A DNA stretch of 24,701 nucleotides from Clostridiaceae bacterium UBA4839 (lineage in GTDB: Bacteria > Bacillota > Clostridia > Clostridiales > Caloramatoraceae), in the NCBI GenBank assembly GCA_002400085.1, contig DHEX01000141.1:1-24701 (forward strand). The letters are read 5' to 3'. Below are positions 14,964 to 23,184 of the stretch, piece by piece. How positions within the stretch are numbered: the first letter of the stretch is position 1; each line of letters opens with the position of its first letter. The notes under the pieces were generated by a model, which made no database searches, was not told where the DNA came from, and saw nothing but the letters and a program-made list of their open reading frames with translations. The position numbers and the translations under genes are program-made.

Positions 14964-16958
14964 TCACTTTAAATTCTGTAGGTTTTTATTTAAAATTTTG
15001 GGATTTATTTTAAACTGATTAGCAAAAAAATAAGCTGCCAAAAATTCTGTAATTGACTGATGAAAAAAAGAGAGGTTATTTGGTGATATGGGCACCAAAA
15101 ATCGTTCTACATCAATCAACCAATTTATAAGTGCTGTTTTATCTTTTATTTTCAACTCTTCTGCTTTTCTATCAAGTAACTCTTCTATTTCTTCTATAGA
15201 AAATGATTCTACGCCATTTTCAAATATATGATAAGCAAAACTACTAAAGATGGAAATAATATCAACTCTTAAATTTAATGCCTGTTGTATCTTAATGTTG
15301 AGATATTTAAAATATGATTCATAGATTTTTTTGGGGGTTGTATTATTATCAATTTTTATTTTACCTTGCACTAATAAATAAAATATCAATGGAGTCTGCA
15401 ATAAATGTACAACCATTTCTTCTTGGTTCTGCGGAATTTCTATTCCTTGATTCTCCAAGTATCCTATAACATATTCTTCTTTTACTTCTTCTAACTGATA
15501 TACTGGTAGATAAATATCTAAAGCATCTTTAAATCGGGTAGCAATTACAATATCACAATTGTAAGAATACTCCCTAATTTCTCTAATGCAGCTACCATTT
15601 TCTAAATATGTCCTTTCAACCTCATTAAATGAATCAAATAATAATAATGCTTTCCCTTCATTAACCCACTCCAAGATTGGTATCTCTTCAGGAAATTGAT
15701 CTTTTATTAAAGTCTTAATGCTATTTCCCCCGCAATAATTTTTTAGATCTATATAGATTGGAATTTGAGGGATTCTTCCTGTTTTCCCACTTTCACACCA
15801 TTTCCGTAAATGCTTTAATTGAGCAATACAATATCGTTTTAAAAAATATGTTTTACCCACACCTGGATTTCCCGTGAGAATAAACTTCCTTACATCACTA
15901 GATAAGATGTCCTCTACAGATATATACTCATAATTTCGTTTATATTTATCAGGTACCCTTACCATCAATGGAAATATCAGCCCCTCTGGAATTCTTAATT
16001 GCTGCATTGAATTCCAAACAAATCTATTTAAACCCTGTCTAAGTTTTTTTGTAATTCTAAATTTCTTTTCATTTTTAATTATTACCTTAGGCTTAACTGG
16101 TTTTCTGTTCTTTGTGGCTAATGAATCTAAAACTTCTAACAGATTACTATAATCGCAACCGTTCTCAGTTACTTTTGTTTCATAACTTAATATTTCAAGT
16201 CCATAATTTTTATACCAATATTCTTTCATTATCTGCGAAACATCCGGCATGATTGCATAATGCGTATATAAATTTGTGTGAAATTCATTTCTTACCTTTT
16301 CCATAATCCGTATAAAATCAGGATCTGTTAATCCAAATCCTACAAAAACTACATTTCTAGTCGTTAGTAATGTTTCTAATGCCCGATAAGCATAAAATTT
16401 ATTTCCACTTTCATATAAATCATTATACTGCCTCTCTGATAAAATGATACTTTCTATCTTATCCATATCTCCATGAGGTTTAAATATAAAATTTCTTTTA
16501 TTAAAAAGAAGTAATCCGGCACACTCCGCAGGCTCTTGATTTGTTATCACCTTAAAACGCTTAAATAACCCATTATCTTTCAATGCTTGTTCCAAAAGTT
16601 GGTCATAATTGGTAGTAATATAACATGAAACACCAAGATTAATAATAAGTTGATGAATTATATCAGGCTCTGCAATACCTTTTCTACATGCTGATTGAAT
16701 AAATAATTTTAATCCATTATCTCCTAGTGCCTCACATCCAAGGTCAGCGGCTAATAATGGTTTACTATTGCTATAATAACGAATGTTGCCAGCATCTTTA
16801 CCTTTCTGTTCCACAAAATTTGCCATCTCATCTAATAGCTGTCCCCAACCTGGCAAGCCAGACCACATAGAAATACCTGATCCAATAAACAACACTGTTC
16901 CATCTTCGGCTAAAATTCTTTTTAATTTTCTGTGTAGATTCTTAGTATTAGCGTCCAT
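14964..16958 (-). CDS. SIR2-NACHT (STAND) antiphage-type protein, N-terminal 664 aa
   Basis: Residues 1-270 form a SIR2-like NAD-consuming domain: GSGIS (26-30), TTNYD (115-119), KPHGD (160-164, catalytic His162) and GFGLTDPDF (207-215). A NACHT-type NTPase follows: P-loop GNPGVGKT (363-370), Walker B LLLFDS (438-443), and the FHQSITEFLAAY motif (632-643). In known SIR2-STAND defence proteins, detection of a phage protein by the C-terminal repeats triggers oligomerisation and NAD+ depletion. Here a TGA at 14964-14966 ends the frame just past the NACHT helical domain, and the same frame continues for another 520 residues. ATG 16958, 7 nt after AAGGAG, is the start. The downstream HNH gene may be in the same unit. 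The catalytic residues are intact; the sensor is lost unless the stop is suppressed. Confidence 0.88.
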   Translation of the reverse strand: MDANTKNLHRKLKRILAEDGTVLFIGSGISMWSGLPGWGQLLDEMANFVEQKGKDAGNIRYYSNSKPLLAADLGCEALGDNGLKLFIQSACRKGIAEPDIIHQLIINLGVSCYITTNYDQLLEQALKDNGLFKRFKVITNQEPAECAGLLLFNKRNFIFKPHGDMDKIESIILSERQYNDLYESGNKFYAYRALETLLTTRNVVFVGFGLTDPDFIRIMEKVRNEFHTNLYTHYAIMPDVSQIMKEYWYKNYGLEILSYETKVTENGCDYSNLLEVLDSLATKNRKPVKPKVIIKNEKKFRITKKLRQGLNRFVWNSMQQLRIPEGLIFPLMVRVPDKYKRNYEYISVEDILSSDVRKFILTGNPGVGKTYFLKRYCIAQLKHLRKWCESGKTGRIPQIPIYIDLKNYCGGNSIKTLIKDQFPEEIPILEWVNEGKALLLFDSFNEVERTYLENGSCIREIREYSYNCDIVIATRFKDALDIYLPVYQLEEVKEEYVIGYLENQGIEIPQNQEEMVVHLLQTPLIFYLLVQGKIKIDNNTTPKKIYESYFKYLNIKIQQALNLRVDIISIFSSFAYHIFENGVESFSIEEIEELLDRKAEELKIKDKTALINWLIDVERFLVPISPNNLSFFHQSITEFLAAYFFANQFKINPKILNKNLQNLK

Positions 16959-17119
16959 CAAATTACTCCTTGTTTCCTCAATTTTTATTTTTAATACATA
17001 AAAGTCATTATTTCAGCTGCATCCTCATGGAGCTCTATATCAAATATTTGTGAACCAGTATTGCAATGAAGCCCCCTATAAGTTCTATATTAGAAAGCAT
17101 CAGAACTCTTTTAACAATA

Positions 17120-17259
17120 TCAATTACACATTTCTAGTTAATTCATAAAAATCAATCATGTATTTTAAGCCATCTCTTTTGTCAACCATAAGCTGAGAAT
17201 GTGTATAATGAAAGCCACAAGACTGTTGTAATTTCTTTGATGCTATATTTTCTGACCTA
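17120..17259 (-). repeat. Right copy of the GNAT 3'-end direct repeat
   Basis: This 140-bp end of the intact GNAT gene recurs at 12290-12429 in the same orientation at about 95% identity. Together the two copies flank the 4.7-kb HNH plus SIR2-NACHT patch. Confidence 0.85.
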
Positions 17260-17651
17260 CAGGAACATATTATTTTTATTGCTCCTAAATCCTCAAAACA
17301 ATATTCAACTAATGCCATTAAAATCTGTTTTCCATAACCATGTTTAACAAATTTTGATCCCATGCCAATCCCACAATCCTCATAAACCTTATCCTCTATT
17401 TCCTTCATCCCAGCAAATCCAATCGCTTGAACACTCTTTTTTTCATATACTAAGTATGCGATCTTATCTTTTTGAAATTCAATAGTTCTTTTCATCCTTT
17501 CTTCAGCTTCTTCAATATTTTTTGTAGGTATCCAAAGCATATATTTTGCAGATTCCTCATGAGACCACATATTTTTATACATATCATTTAAATCGTTAAT
17601 TGATGCCTTTTTTAAGACTAAATCTTTTGTTTCTATTTCTTCTTTGTACAT
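17124..17651 (-). CDS. GNAT-family (RimJ/RimL-like) N-acetyltransferase, 175 aa
   Basis: Length and pattern match RimJ/RimL-type acetyltransferases, which move acetyl from acetyl-CoA to an amine of a protein or small molecule. The opening ETKDLVLKKASINDLNDMY, the acetyl-CoA loop KFVKHGYGKQI (about 98-108) and the late CRSENIASKKLQQSCGF (about 132-148) are the usual landmarks. The start at 17651 has a weak AGGAT site. Its 3' end is duplicated at 12290-12429. Substrate unknown. Confidence 0.85.
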   Translation of the reverse strand: MYKEEIETKDLVLKKASINDLNDMYKNMWSHEESAKYMLWIPTKNIEEAEERMKRTIEFQKDKIAYLVYEKKSVQAIGFAGMKEIEDKVYEDCGIGMGSKFVKHGYGKQILMALVEYCFEDLGAIKIICSCRSENIASKKLQQSCGFHYTHSQLMVDKRDGLKYMIDFYELTRNV

Positions 17652-17898
17652 ATTATCTATCCTTTCTATAAATTACACTTTTATCTTTAAAGTCATCCCA
17701 GTGTTACCAAAATAATACTTTTATAATTCTATGAAATATCTAAATATCCTTTAAAATTATTAAAATAAAAAACTCTCTTACGGATCTATGAAGGCTCTTT
17801 TAAAATTTATATCTTGAATCACCTCTATTGATAATTATTCCCCTTCTACCATTAACTAAAGAAATAATAAGTACTGTGGAGATAGTTACGTCTAACCA
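17652..17898. other. Divergent intergenic region
   Basis: AT-rich DNA between the minus-strand GNAT gene and the plus-strand flavodoxin-like gene. I find no reading frame with a start and ribosome site, no strong hairpin and no repeat here. The flavodoxin-like promoter follows it. Confidence 0.5.
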
Positions 17899-17927
17899 TT
17901 GAACTTATATTTAAAGTGAATTATAAT
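17899..17927 (+). promoter_or_regulatory. Promoter of the flavodoxin-like gene
   Basis: TTGAAC (17899-17904), a 17-bp spacer and TATAAT (17922-17927) form a near-consensus sigma-A promoter about 45 nt above the GTG start. Confidence 0.65.
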
Positions 17928-17973
17928 TATTTAATATAATTAAATTTTTCACGATTGAAAGGGGTGAATCGAT

Positions 17974-18402
17974 GTGAATAAGGTTATTTACGCCTCCAGA
18001 GGCGGAAATACGGAAAAACTCGCGGCGGCAATCGCCAAGGGAGCCGGATGCGAAGCGTTTTCAGTTGATTCAGCTGCAAATATAGAAGGGGTTGATACTC
18101 TTTTCGTTGGCGGCTCCATTTATGCGGGAAAAATTGACAGCAGCCTGCGTAAATTCTTAGATAAACTTTCTGCTTCCCAAGTTCGGAACATTGTCGTTTT
18201 TGGCACCGCGGCGGGAAATAAATCCGCTCTTGCTGAAGTAAAAACGATTCTTGAACCAAAGGGCATCAAGGTTTCCGATGAGGCATTTCAGTGCAAAGGT
18301 TCATTTCTGTTCGCCAACAGGGGACGCCCCAATGATGAAGACTTAAAACACGCCGAAGAATTTGCGAGAAAAATCAGTGAGGGCTCTACACATGCTTTAT
18401 AA
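17974..18402 (+). CDS. Flavodoxin-domain protein, 142 aa
   Basis: The opening KVIYASRGGNTEKLAAAIAKG is the phosphate-binding loop of a flavodoxin fold that holds FMN. Later strands DTLFVGGSIYAGKID and IVVFGTAAG supply the isoalloxazine loops. Length fits a short-chain flavodoxin. It starts at GTG 17974; the ATG two bases earlier is followed at once by TGA. AAAGGGG precedes it. It likely carries electrons in a redox reaction whose partner is unknown. Base composition is visibly GC-richer than the neighbours, as in the SDR remnant behind it, which suggests that both came in together from another source. Confidence 0.8.
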   Translation: MNKVIYASRGGNTEKLAAAIAKGAGCEAFSVDSAANIEGVDTLFVGGSIYAGKIDSSLRKFLDKLSASQVRNIVVFGTAAGNKSALAEVKTILEPKGIKVSDEAFQCKGSFLFANRGRPNDEDLKHAEEFARKISEGSTHAL

Positions 18403-18415
18403 ATTGCTAAATTAG

Positions 18416-18601
18416 CTTACGGCTGGGGGACTTTTCCCACGACGGATCAAGGTTACAGCCGTATGCCCCGATTGGGTGAAAACCGATTTGTGTGAAGTAG
18501 CAGCGGATATGAAAAACGAGCATATTGTCAAGTATTTTCAGTCTTATGCTGAATTCGGTATAATAGTGACAGAGGCAATCAGTATGTATCAAAAGTCTTA
18601 G
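18416..18601 (+). pseudogene. C-terminal remnant of a short-chain dehydrogenase (SDR)
   Basis: An open frame of 61 codons lacks any start. It contains RIKVTAVCPDWVKTDL, which matches the I-x-V-x-x-x-x-PGWVxTDL segment found after the active site in SDR enzymes. The catalytic Tyr-x-x-x-Lys and the N-terminal NAD-binding fold are absent. It begins just after the flavodoxin-like gene and is also GC-richer. Non-functional remnant. Confidence 0.5.
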
Positions 18602-18756
18602 CCATAGTCTTAGTACCTTCCTTATAATATTCAATTAACAATTCCCATTGTTTTAAAATAGTCGTAATTTTCTTACTTACAATCTATTATATTATATTTG
18701 TTAGTAATATTCTGCACTAATATTATATCTTCATCCCATAGATACACCAACAAGGT
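18602..18756. other. AT-rich spacer
   Basis: AT-rich DNA with no reading frame, promoter or hairpin I can support, between the SDR remnant and the AlbA_2 remnant. Confidence 0.4.
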
Positions 18757-18860
18757 GAATAATACCCTTATCACTTAGCTTTTTCGTATAATATTTCACT
18801 CTATTTACTGTCCAGCCAAGTTTCAATGCAATCTCAGACTATGTAGCAGGGCGACCTGCT
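18757..18860 (-). pseudogene. C-terminal winged-helix fragment of an AlbA_2-type gene
   Basis: On the minus strand this block resembles 20018-20117 at roughly 85-90%, covering residues of about 425-458 of the intact gene (winged helix, GIALELGWAVNRVKYYIKKL region). Point changes and missing ends leave no usable frame. It is the third copy of part of this gene in the window and more diverged than the fragment at 12429-12665. Confidence 0.75.
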
Positions 18861-18972
18861 AATAATATTTAAATACAGCCTAAATAATGTGTTAAAATAA
18901 TAGTAAGATTGTATGTAAATTATGTAGATGGATTTAAGTCATCAAGGATACATAAAAATATGTGCTAGGGAC

Positions 18973-19001
18973 TTGACAAACTTTGCTGAGTTATCTAAAG
19001 T
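18973..19001 (+). promoter_or_regulatory. Promoter of the HD-domain gene
   Basis: A perfect TTGACA (18973-18978), 17-bp spacer and TAAAGT (18996-19001) lie about 60 nt above the ATG. Confidence 0.55.
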
Positions 19002-19060
19002 TTAAAAAATAAACCAGGACTTAGTGATGCTGTTAATAATAAACGAAAGAGGGCTTTTAT

Positions 19061-19642
19061 ATGGAAAAGGTTGTCCCAAGTAGGGAAGAAGCATTTGAAC
19101 TTCTAAAAGAGTACAATAAAAGTGATAGCCTTATACATCATGCATTGGCTGTTGAATCAGTTATGCTGCATTTTGCAGAATTGTTTGGAGAAGAAGATAA
19201 AGAAAAATGGGGAATTGTAGGGTTGATGCATGATCTTGACTATGAAATGTACCCTAATGAGCATTGCAAAAAGGTTAGAGAAATATTGGCTGAAAGAAAT
19301 TGGCCTGAAGACTATATCCATGCTATAGAAAGCCATGGATGGAAGTTTTGCTCAAATGTAGAACCAACAGAAAGAATGGAAAAAGTGTTGTATACAGTCG
19401 ATGAATTAACAGGTTTGATTACAGCTACTGCACTTGTGAGACCTAGCAAAAGTATATTGGATTTGGAAGTAAAATCAGTCAAGAAGAAGTGGAAAGACAA
19501 GAGATTTGCTGCAGGAGTAAATAGAGAAGTTATTGCAGAAGGAGCAGAAATGTTGGGAATGGATTTGGGCAAAGTCATTGAAGAAACAATTAAAGGTATG
19601 AGGGATGTTGCAGAGAACATTGGGTTAGAAGGAAATCTATAA
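19061..19642 (+). CDS. HD-domain hydrolase, 193 aa
   Basis: The HD superfamily metal site is visible as His26/His27 (SLIHHALAV), His57-Asp58 (GLMHDLDYE) and a later Asp114 (YTVDELTGL). The length and the HDLDYE and VDELTG motifs fit the small HDIG-type proteins found widely in clostridia, probable metal-dependent phosphohydrolases acting on nucleotides. GAGGG lies 10 nt before ATG 19061. It is monocistronic and followed by a bidirectional terminator. Substrate unknown. Confidence 0.85.
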   Translation: MEKVVPSREEAFELLKEYNKSDSLIHHALAVESVMLHFAELFGEEDKEKWGIVGLMHDLDYEMYPNEHCKKVREILAERNWPEDYIHAIESHGWKFCSNVEPTERMEKVLYTVDELTGLITATALVRPSKSILDLEVKSVKKKWKDKRFAAGVNREVIAEGAEMLGMDLGKVIEETIKGMRDVAENIGLEGNL

Positions 19643-19811
19643 GCAAAAGATATGGGGATGTCAGACTGTGTAGGATTAGCAAAAAAATCGCCATCAAAAA
19701 TTTGGCTGTGTAAATAATTTTTGTGTATTCTCTTTCTATTAGCAAATAATTAAAATATCAAGTTGATTAAATATATTGTTAATTTTTATCGACAAAGTTA
19801 AAAGAGCCTGT

Positions 19812-19852
19812 AAAAAAAGAGCTTTGCAAGAATATTGCAAGGACTCTTTTTT
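19812..19852. terminator. Bidirectional terminator between converging genes
   Basis: AAAAAGAG (19814-19821) pairs with CTCTTTTT (19844-19851) around an inner TTGCAA/TTGCAA stem. A-runs and T-runs flank it, so it can end the HD gene on plus and the AlbA_2 gene on minus. Its sequence is part of a repeat also found at 23704-23793. Confidence 0.7.
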
Positions 19853-19905
19853 ACCAAGTATCAAAATATAAAATATAATGCATCGATTATAAAATTCTGG
19901 CAAAG
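19812..19905 (+). repeat. Left copy of a ~90-bp direct repeat
   Basis: From the terminator hairpin through TTTTTTACCAAGTATCAAAA to TTATAAAATTC, this segment recurs at 23704-23793 at roughly 85-90%, with one gap of about 5 bp. The unit covers a hairpin plus about 50 bp downstream. Confidence 0.75.
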
Positions 19906-19955
19906 CGGCGATTTAAATCTTGTATTACTTTATTGGTATCTATACTGGCATCTCC

Positions 19956-21392
19956 TTACTTTTTGATTTGCTCATCTTTTAAATGCACCTTCCATGTCCC
20001 ACTACGACTGCTTCCTATATGCTCTAAAATACCTTTATCACTTAGCTTTTTTATATAATATTTCACCCTATTTACTGCCCAGCCAAGCTCCAATGCAATC
20101 CCAGACTGTGTAATTGCTGGATTCTTTGTGATAATTTCAATCACTGACTTATCCAAGTCCGTCAATTGTATGGATTGGGTGGTTTGGGTGGAACTTTGGG
20201 TGGTTTGGGTGGTATCCAATACTACCCGATAAAAATTCACTCTGAAATCGCCATCCAAATCAATCAGCTCCGGTTCTTTCAAACCATATTTTTTAAATTC
20301 TTCAAATATACGTGGAATACCACTGCCCCATTGCTCTATAATTTTCATATAAGCGAATGCACTGGCAATTGCACGATTACGCACTTTTGAATATCCTTCA
20401 CGCATCTTTTTAATGGTGACACCAGTGAGCAGCATTCCCGGAGAAGTGACTTCCAAGCGGTCATCATATAAAGCCACCTGCACGTTACCAGGCTCCAAAT
20501 AACTGCGATGTGTAACAGCATTAGCAATTATTTCACGTATACTTCCAATTGGCAGCTCATATTCATCTTGGCGATACAATCCGCTGATTTTTGCTCCAAG
20601 ATTAATCTTTCCAAGTACATATTTATAAGCTTCTTCTATTTGACTTTGAATTGGCCCTGTAAACTCACGGCGGTCTACAAATACAGCTCGCGTTGTTCCC
20701 TTAAATACCCCACACTGGATTTTTGTTGGCAATATAGGGTTCCCTGAAAGCAGTGCAAAAGCGTTTGTCGGAACCAGTGCGCCTTTCTCTTCTGCTAAAA
20801 CACCCCATGATAATAAAGTATTAGCAGTTACTTCCTTTACCTCTGCTTTTTCTGCATCTGTTTTGCAATTTTCTATTGCAGTTTTTCTTAAAGAACTGCA
20901 TAGGTTTTTAATATCTTCCTCTGAAACATCATACCCAATACAAGGTGTCTGATCAAAGCACCGATTTGCACCTTCAAACATCAATTCTTTAATCATGCAG
21001 TTATCAGCAAGTCTGGTAGTTCCTGCCACCCTAACATAAATACCTTTTTCCATACCAAGGGATTTGATATAGTAAGGGCGTTGTTTCCCCGCACTGATTT
21101 CAACTACAATAATGGTTTTCTTATTTATTGTCTGCAATGTTACATCCGGTATAATCAAAGGTTCACAGCTATCTGAAATTGCATTTGTAATGGCATCCAT
21201 CGTTTTAAAAATTGAGAAATCATCTATTCCGACCACTTCATGATTGTCATCCTTTATTCCAAATATCAGCTTACCCCCATGTCCATTTGCGAAAGCAACC
21301 ACAGTCTTCATATATTTGTTGCTTTTCTCCGGCACCGTTTCTTTAAACTCCACACTCTTGGATTCACCAGCTAGGATTTCTTCTATGGTCAT
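19956..21392 (-). CDS. AlbA_2/Schlafen-like ATP-binding protein with winged helix, 478 aa
   Basis: Residues of about 10-125 form an AlbA_2 (Schlafen-type) domain: ESKSVEFKETV, then VVAFANGHGGKLIFGIKDD. The region of about 285-390 matches the HATPase_c_4 half with EIIANAVTHRSY and WGSGIPRIFE. A TTQ-rich linker (394-406) leads to a winged helix (about 412-475). This is the 'ATP-binding / transcriptional regulator' architecture common in clostridia; some members are linked to defence or to nucleic-acid binding, but the role is not known here. AAGGAGG lies before ATG 21392. Parts of this gene recur at 12429-12665 and 18757-18860. Confidence 0.85.
   Translation of the reverse strand: MTIEEILAGESKSVEFKETVPEKSNKYMKTVVAFANGHGGKLIFGIKDDNHEVVGIDDFSIFKTMDAITNAISDSCEPLIIPDVTLQTINKKTIIVVEISAGKQRPYYIKSLGMEKGIYVRVAGTTRLADNCMIKELMFEGANRCFDQTPCIGYDVSEEDIKNLCSSLRKTAIENCKTDAEKAEVKEVTANTLLSWGVLAEEKGALVPTNAFALLSGNPILPTKIQCGVFKGTTRAVFVDRREFTGPIQSQIEEAYKYVLGKINLGAKISGLYRQDEYELPIGSIREIIANAVTHRSYLEPGNVQVALYDDRLEVTSPGMLLTGVTIKKMREGYSKVRNRAIASAFAYMKIIEQWGSGIPRIFEEFKKYGLKEPELIDLDGDFRVNFYRVVLDTTQTTQSSTQTTQSIQLTDLDKSVIEIITKNPAITQSGIALELGWAVNRVKYYIKKLSDKGILEHIGSSRSGTWKVHLKDEQIKK
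20177..20212 (-). repeat. Short tandem repeat coding a TTQ-rich linker
   Basis: Repeated TGGGTGGTT-type units code for TTQTTQSSTQTTQ between the ATPase-like domain and the winged helix. Such threonine-glutamine linkers vary in length among relatives of this family. Confidence 0.7.
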
Positions 21393-21563
21393 ACAAACAC
21401 CTCCTTACTTTATTTTTGTACCATATATATATACCTCCTATAGATCCTCCCTCAAATCGTCCTTTAATAAATACTGCCATTTCTATCACAGATCCGAAAT
21501 TAGTCTTTATCCGAAGCATCTTTAATTAATATTATATATATGCTGTTAAATTTAATCAATTAA

Positions 21564-21615
21564 CAAAAGAAAAACCGCCAACCAAAAGAATGTATCTCCT
21601 GATTGACGGTCGGTT
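21564..21615 (-). terminator. Probable terminator of the BlaI-BlaR1-like operon
   Basis: On the minus strand AACCG and CGGTT arms with partial inner pairing are followed by TTTTTCTTTT. It lies about 50 nt past the BlaR1-like stop codon. The stem is imperfect. Confidence 0.5.
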
Positions 21616-21660
21616 ACTGAGGTTATGTTTGCACATCTAAATTCAGAGTTGCTAAAAGAA

Positions 21661-22986
21661 TCAAGTATCTGTACCAACAGCTGCTGTTTTACTGCTGTTT
21701 ACCATTTCAATAAGTTTTTTATAAAGCTCATCATTCATTATGAAACTGCAACGACCATCTTTACCCACGTCTGTACCCCTCTGCATAGCGGCTTTACCAT
21801 CATACAAAAACGTGTAATAGTCAGATGTTTTGCCGTTAGAATAAGTTGCGCGTATAAGATAATACTCATCCAAAGTACTAAGATCAATACTCGGAAATGT
21901 ATTTGAATTTGCTATATAATTCATAATTACATCTTTGGCAAGCTGAGCATTATCACCTGATAATGGTGACATTTTATACTGAGCTTCGCCATTAACAAAT
22001 TGCATAAGTTCATAGGATACAGAATTTTTTTCATTTAAAATAGGTTCCTGTTTCTTAGGGTTTGTAAGTAACCCCATACTTACTACAGCTACAACAACTA
22101 GAGCTGGCACAATAATCCAAAATGGAGGTTTTTTATAGTTTAACACGTTTTTAATTCGCCCCTTTACGTTCCCTTCACCAAATGCAAGGGGACTGCCATT
22201 TAAGATATGCTTTCCGACAGCAAGGGATAATAACGAATTAGCATAAGGCTTTTTTATATCATCATTCATTTCCTTTAAAACTCTTTCATCGCAGGATAGC
22301 TCCATATCCGTACTCATCAACATGAAAGCAATCCACACAAGCGGATTAAACCAATGTATGGACAATATCAAAAAAGCAAATATTTTTATAATATGGTCTT
22401 TTCGATGGATATGAGTCTGTTCATGCAGCAAAATATAGCTTCTTTCGGAAGCGCTAAGTCCAGCTGGTAAATATATTTTTGGTCTTATTAGTCCAAGTAC
22501 AAATGGTGTTTTCAAATTCTTAGCTTCAAAGATATTTTGCCCTATTAATTCTGCACTTTTAAGCTTTCTTTTTAAGAGTAAAACAGATATAAGGCTATAA
22601 ACAAGCAACGCTATTATGCCTAAAACCCAGATATATGCACCTATCTCTGTATAAATCTGCAATGGATTTGCACTATCCCCGATAGCCGGCGCAGGAAGTG
22701 ATTGGTTTACTAAGGAATCGACTGCATCTAATCCGCTATTAATCTTCGGGCTTTGCTGATATATGATGTCATGGGGGATTGGAACAGTATTCATATTCCG
22801 CGGTATAAGACTAAATATGCCTTCAAAGAAAAATGGGATTATAAGGCGAAAGGCAACCACACCCCATAAGGCATAGGAGATAACTTTTGGAGCTTTTTTA
22901 AGTAATAGTCTGACAAGTATCACAAAAAGGATTACATAGCTTGCTGTTAGACTCATATTTAAAACAGAGAGAAATAGTTCGCTCAA
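21661..22986 (-). CDS. BlaR1/MecR1-like M56 membrane metalloprotease, 441 aa
   Basis: Five hydrophobic helices (about 10-30, 38-58, 115-137, 200-222, 288-307) hold a zinc protease domain with HEQTH (188-192), plus DMELSCDERVL (227-237) supplying the third ligand. In BlaR1, a ligand on the outer domain triggers cytoplasmic proteolysis that removes the BlaI repressor. The C-terminal part after residue 310 is only about 130 residues and lacks the SxxK/SxN/KTG motifs of a penicillin-binding sensor, so the signal is probably not a beta-lactam. Start is TTG 22986 with AGGTG 6 nt upstream. No beta-lactamase gene is in the window. Confidence 0.87.
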   Translation of the reverse strand: MSELFLSVLNMSLTASYVILFVILVRLLLKKAPKVISYALWGVVAFRLIIPFFFEGIFSLIPRNMNTVPIPHDIIYQQSPKINSGLDAVDSLVNQSLPAPAIGDSANPLQIYTEIGAYIWVLGIIALLVYSLISVLLLKRKLKSAELIGQNIFEAKNLKTPFVLGLIRPKIYLPAGLSASERSYILLHEQTHIHRKDHIIKIFAFLILSIHWFNPLVWIAFMLMSTDMELSCDERVLKEMNDDIKKPYANSLLSLAVGKHILNGSPLAFGEGNVKGRIKNVLNYKKPPFWIIVPALVVVAVVSMGLLTNPKKQEPILNEKNSVSYELMQFVNGEAQYKMSPLSGDNAQLAKDVIMNYIANSNTFPSIDLSTLDEYYLIRATYSNGKTSDYYTFLYDGKAAMQRGTDVGKDGRCSFIMNDELYKKLIEMVNSSKTAAVGTDT

Positions 22987-23062
22987 TTACTACACCTGGT
23001 TACAAAAATCATAACAAAACGTAACCATACCCCTTTCTTTATTTTGTTAACTTTTATGATTT

Positions 23063-23072
23063 TACAATTGTA
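23063..23072. promoter_or_regulatory. BlaI-type operator-like palindrome before the BlaR1-like gene
   Basis: TACAATTGTA matches the TACAnnTGTA core of known BlaI/MecI operators. It lies about 80 bp above the TTG start of the BlaR1-like gene, in the 198-bp gap between the two genes. I could not settle on a promoter here. Confidence 0.45.
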
Positions 23073-23184
23073 GTTCATCATGCTGGATTATTTTCATAAT
23101 CTTACACTCACTTAGGCTTGGGAACACCAAACAGTTATCATAACAACCTATATGTGCTGATTTGTTATGATTCTTTGCAACCAT

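Noticed and set aside
14964..14966. TGA as a selenocysteine codon or evidence of a recoded genetic code
   Set aside because: Other genes in the window use TGA as a normal stop (for example the response regulator), and the site matches no known selenoprotein context. I see no evidence beyond an isolated stop.
18407..18634. 75-codon minus-strand open frame
   Set aside because: It is the shadow of the plus-strand SDR remnant, whose conserved PDWVKTDL-type segment is in the other strand; no ribosome site.
20177..20212. Tandem repeat that could be mistaken for a CRISPR or VNTR array
   Set aside because: The units are in frame and code for a TTQ linker in a conserved protein; there are no spacers.
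21404..21436. Mini-frame ATG-GTA-CAA-AAA-TAA with an AGGAGG site before the AlbA_2 gene
   Set aside because: Four codons, with the ribosome site in an AT repeat; could be a leader peptide but nothing else supports it.
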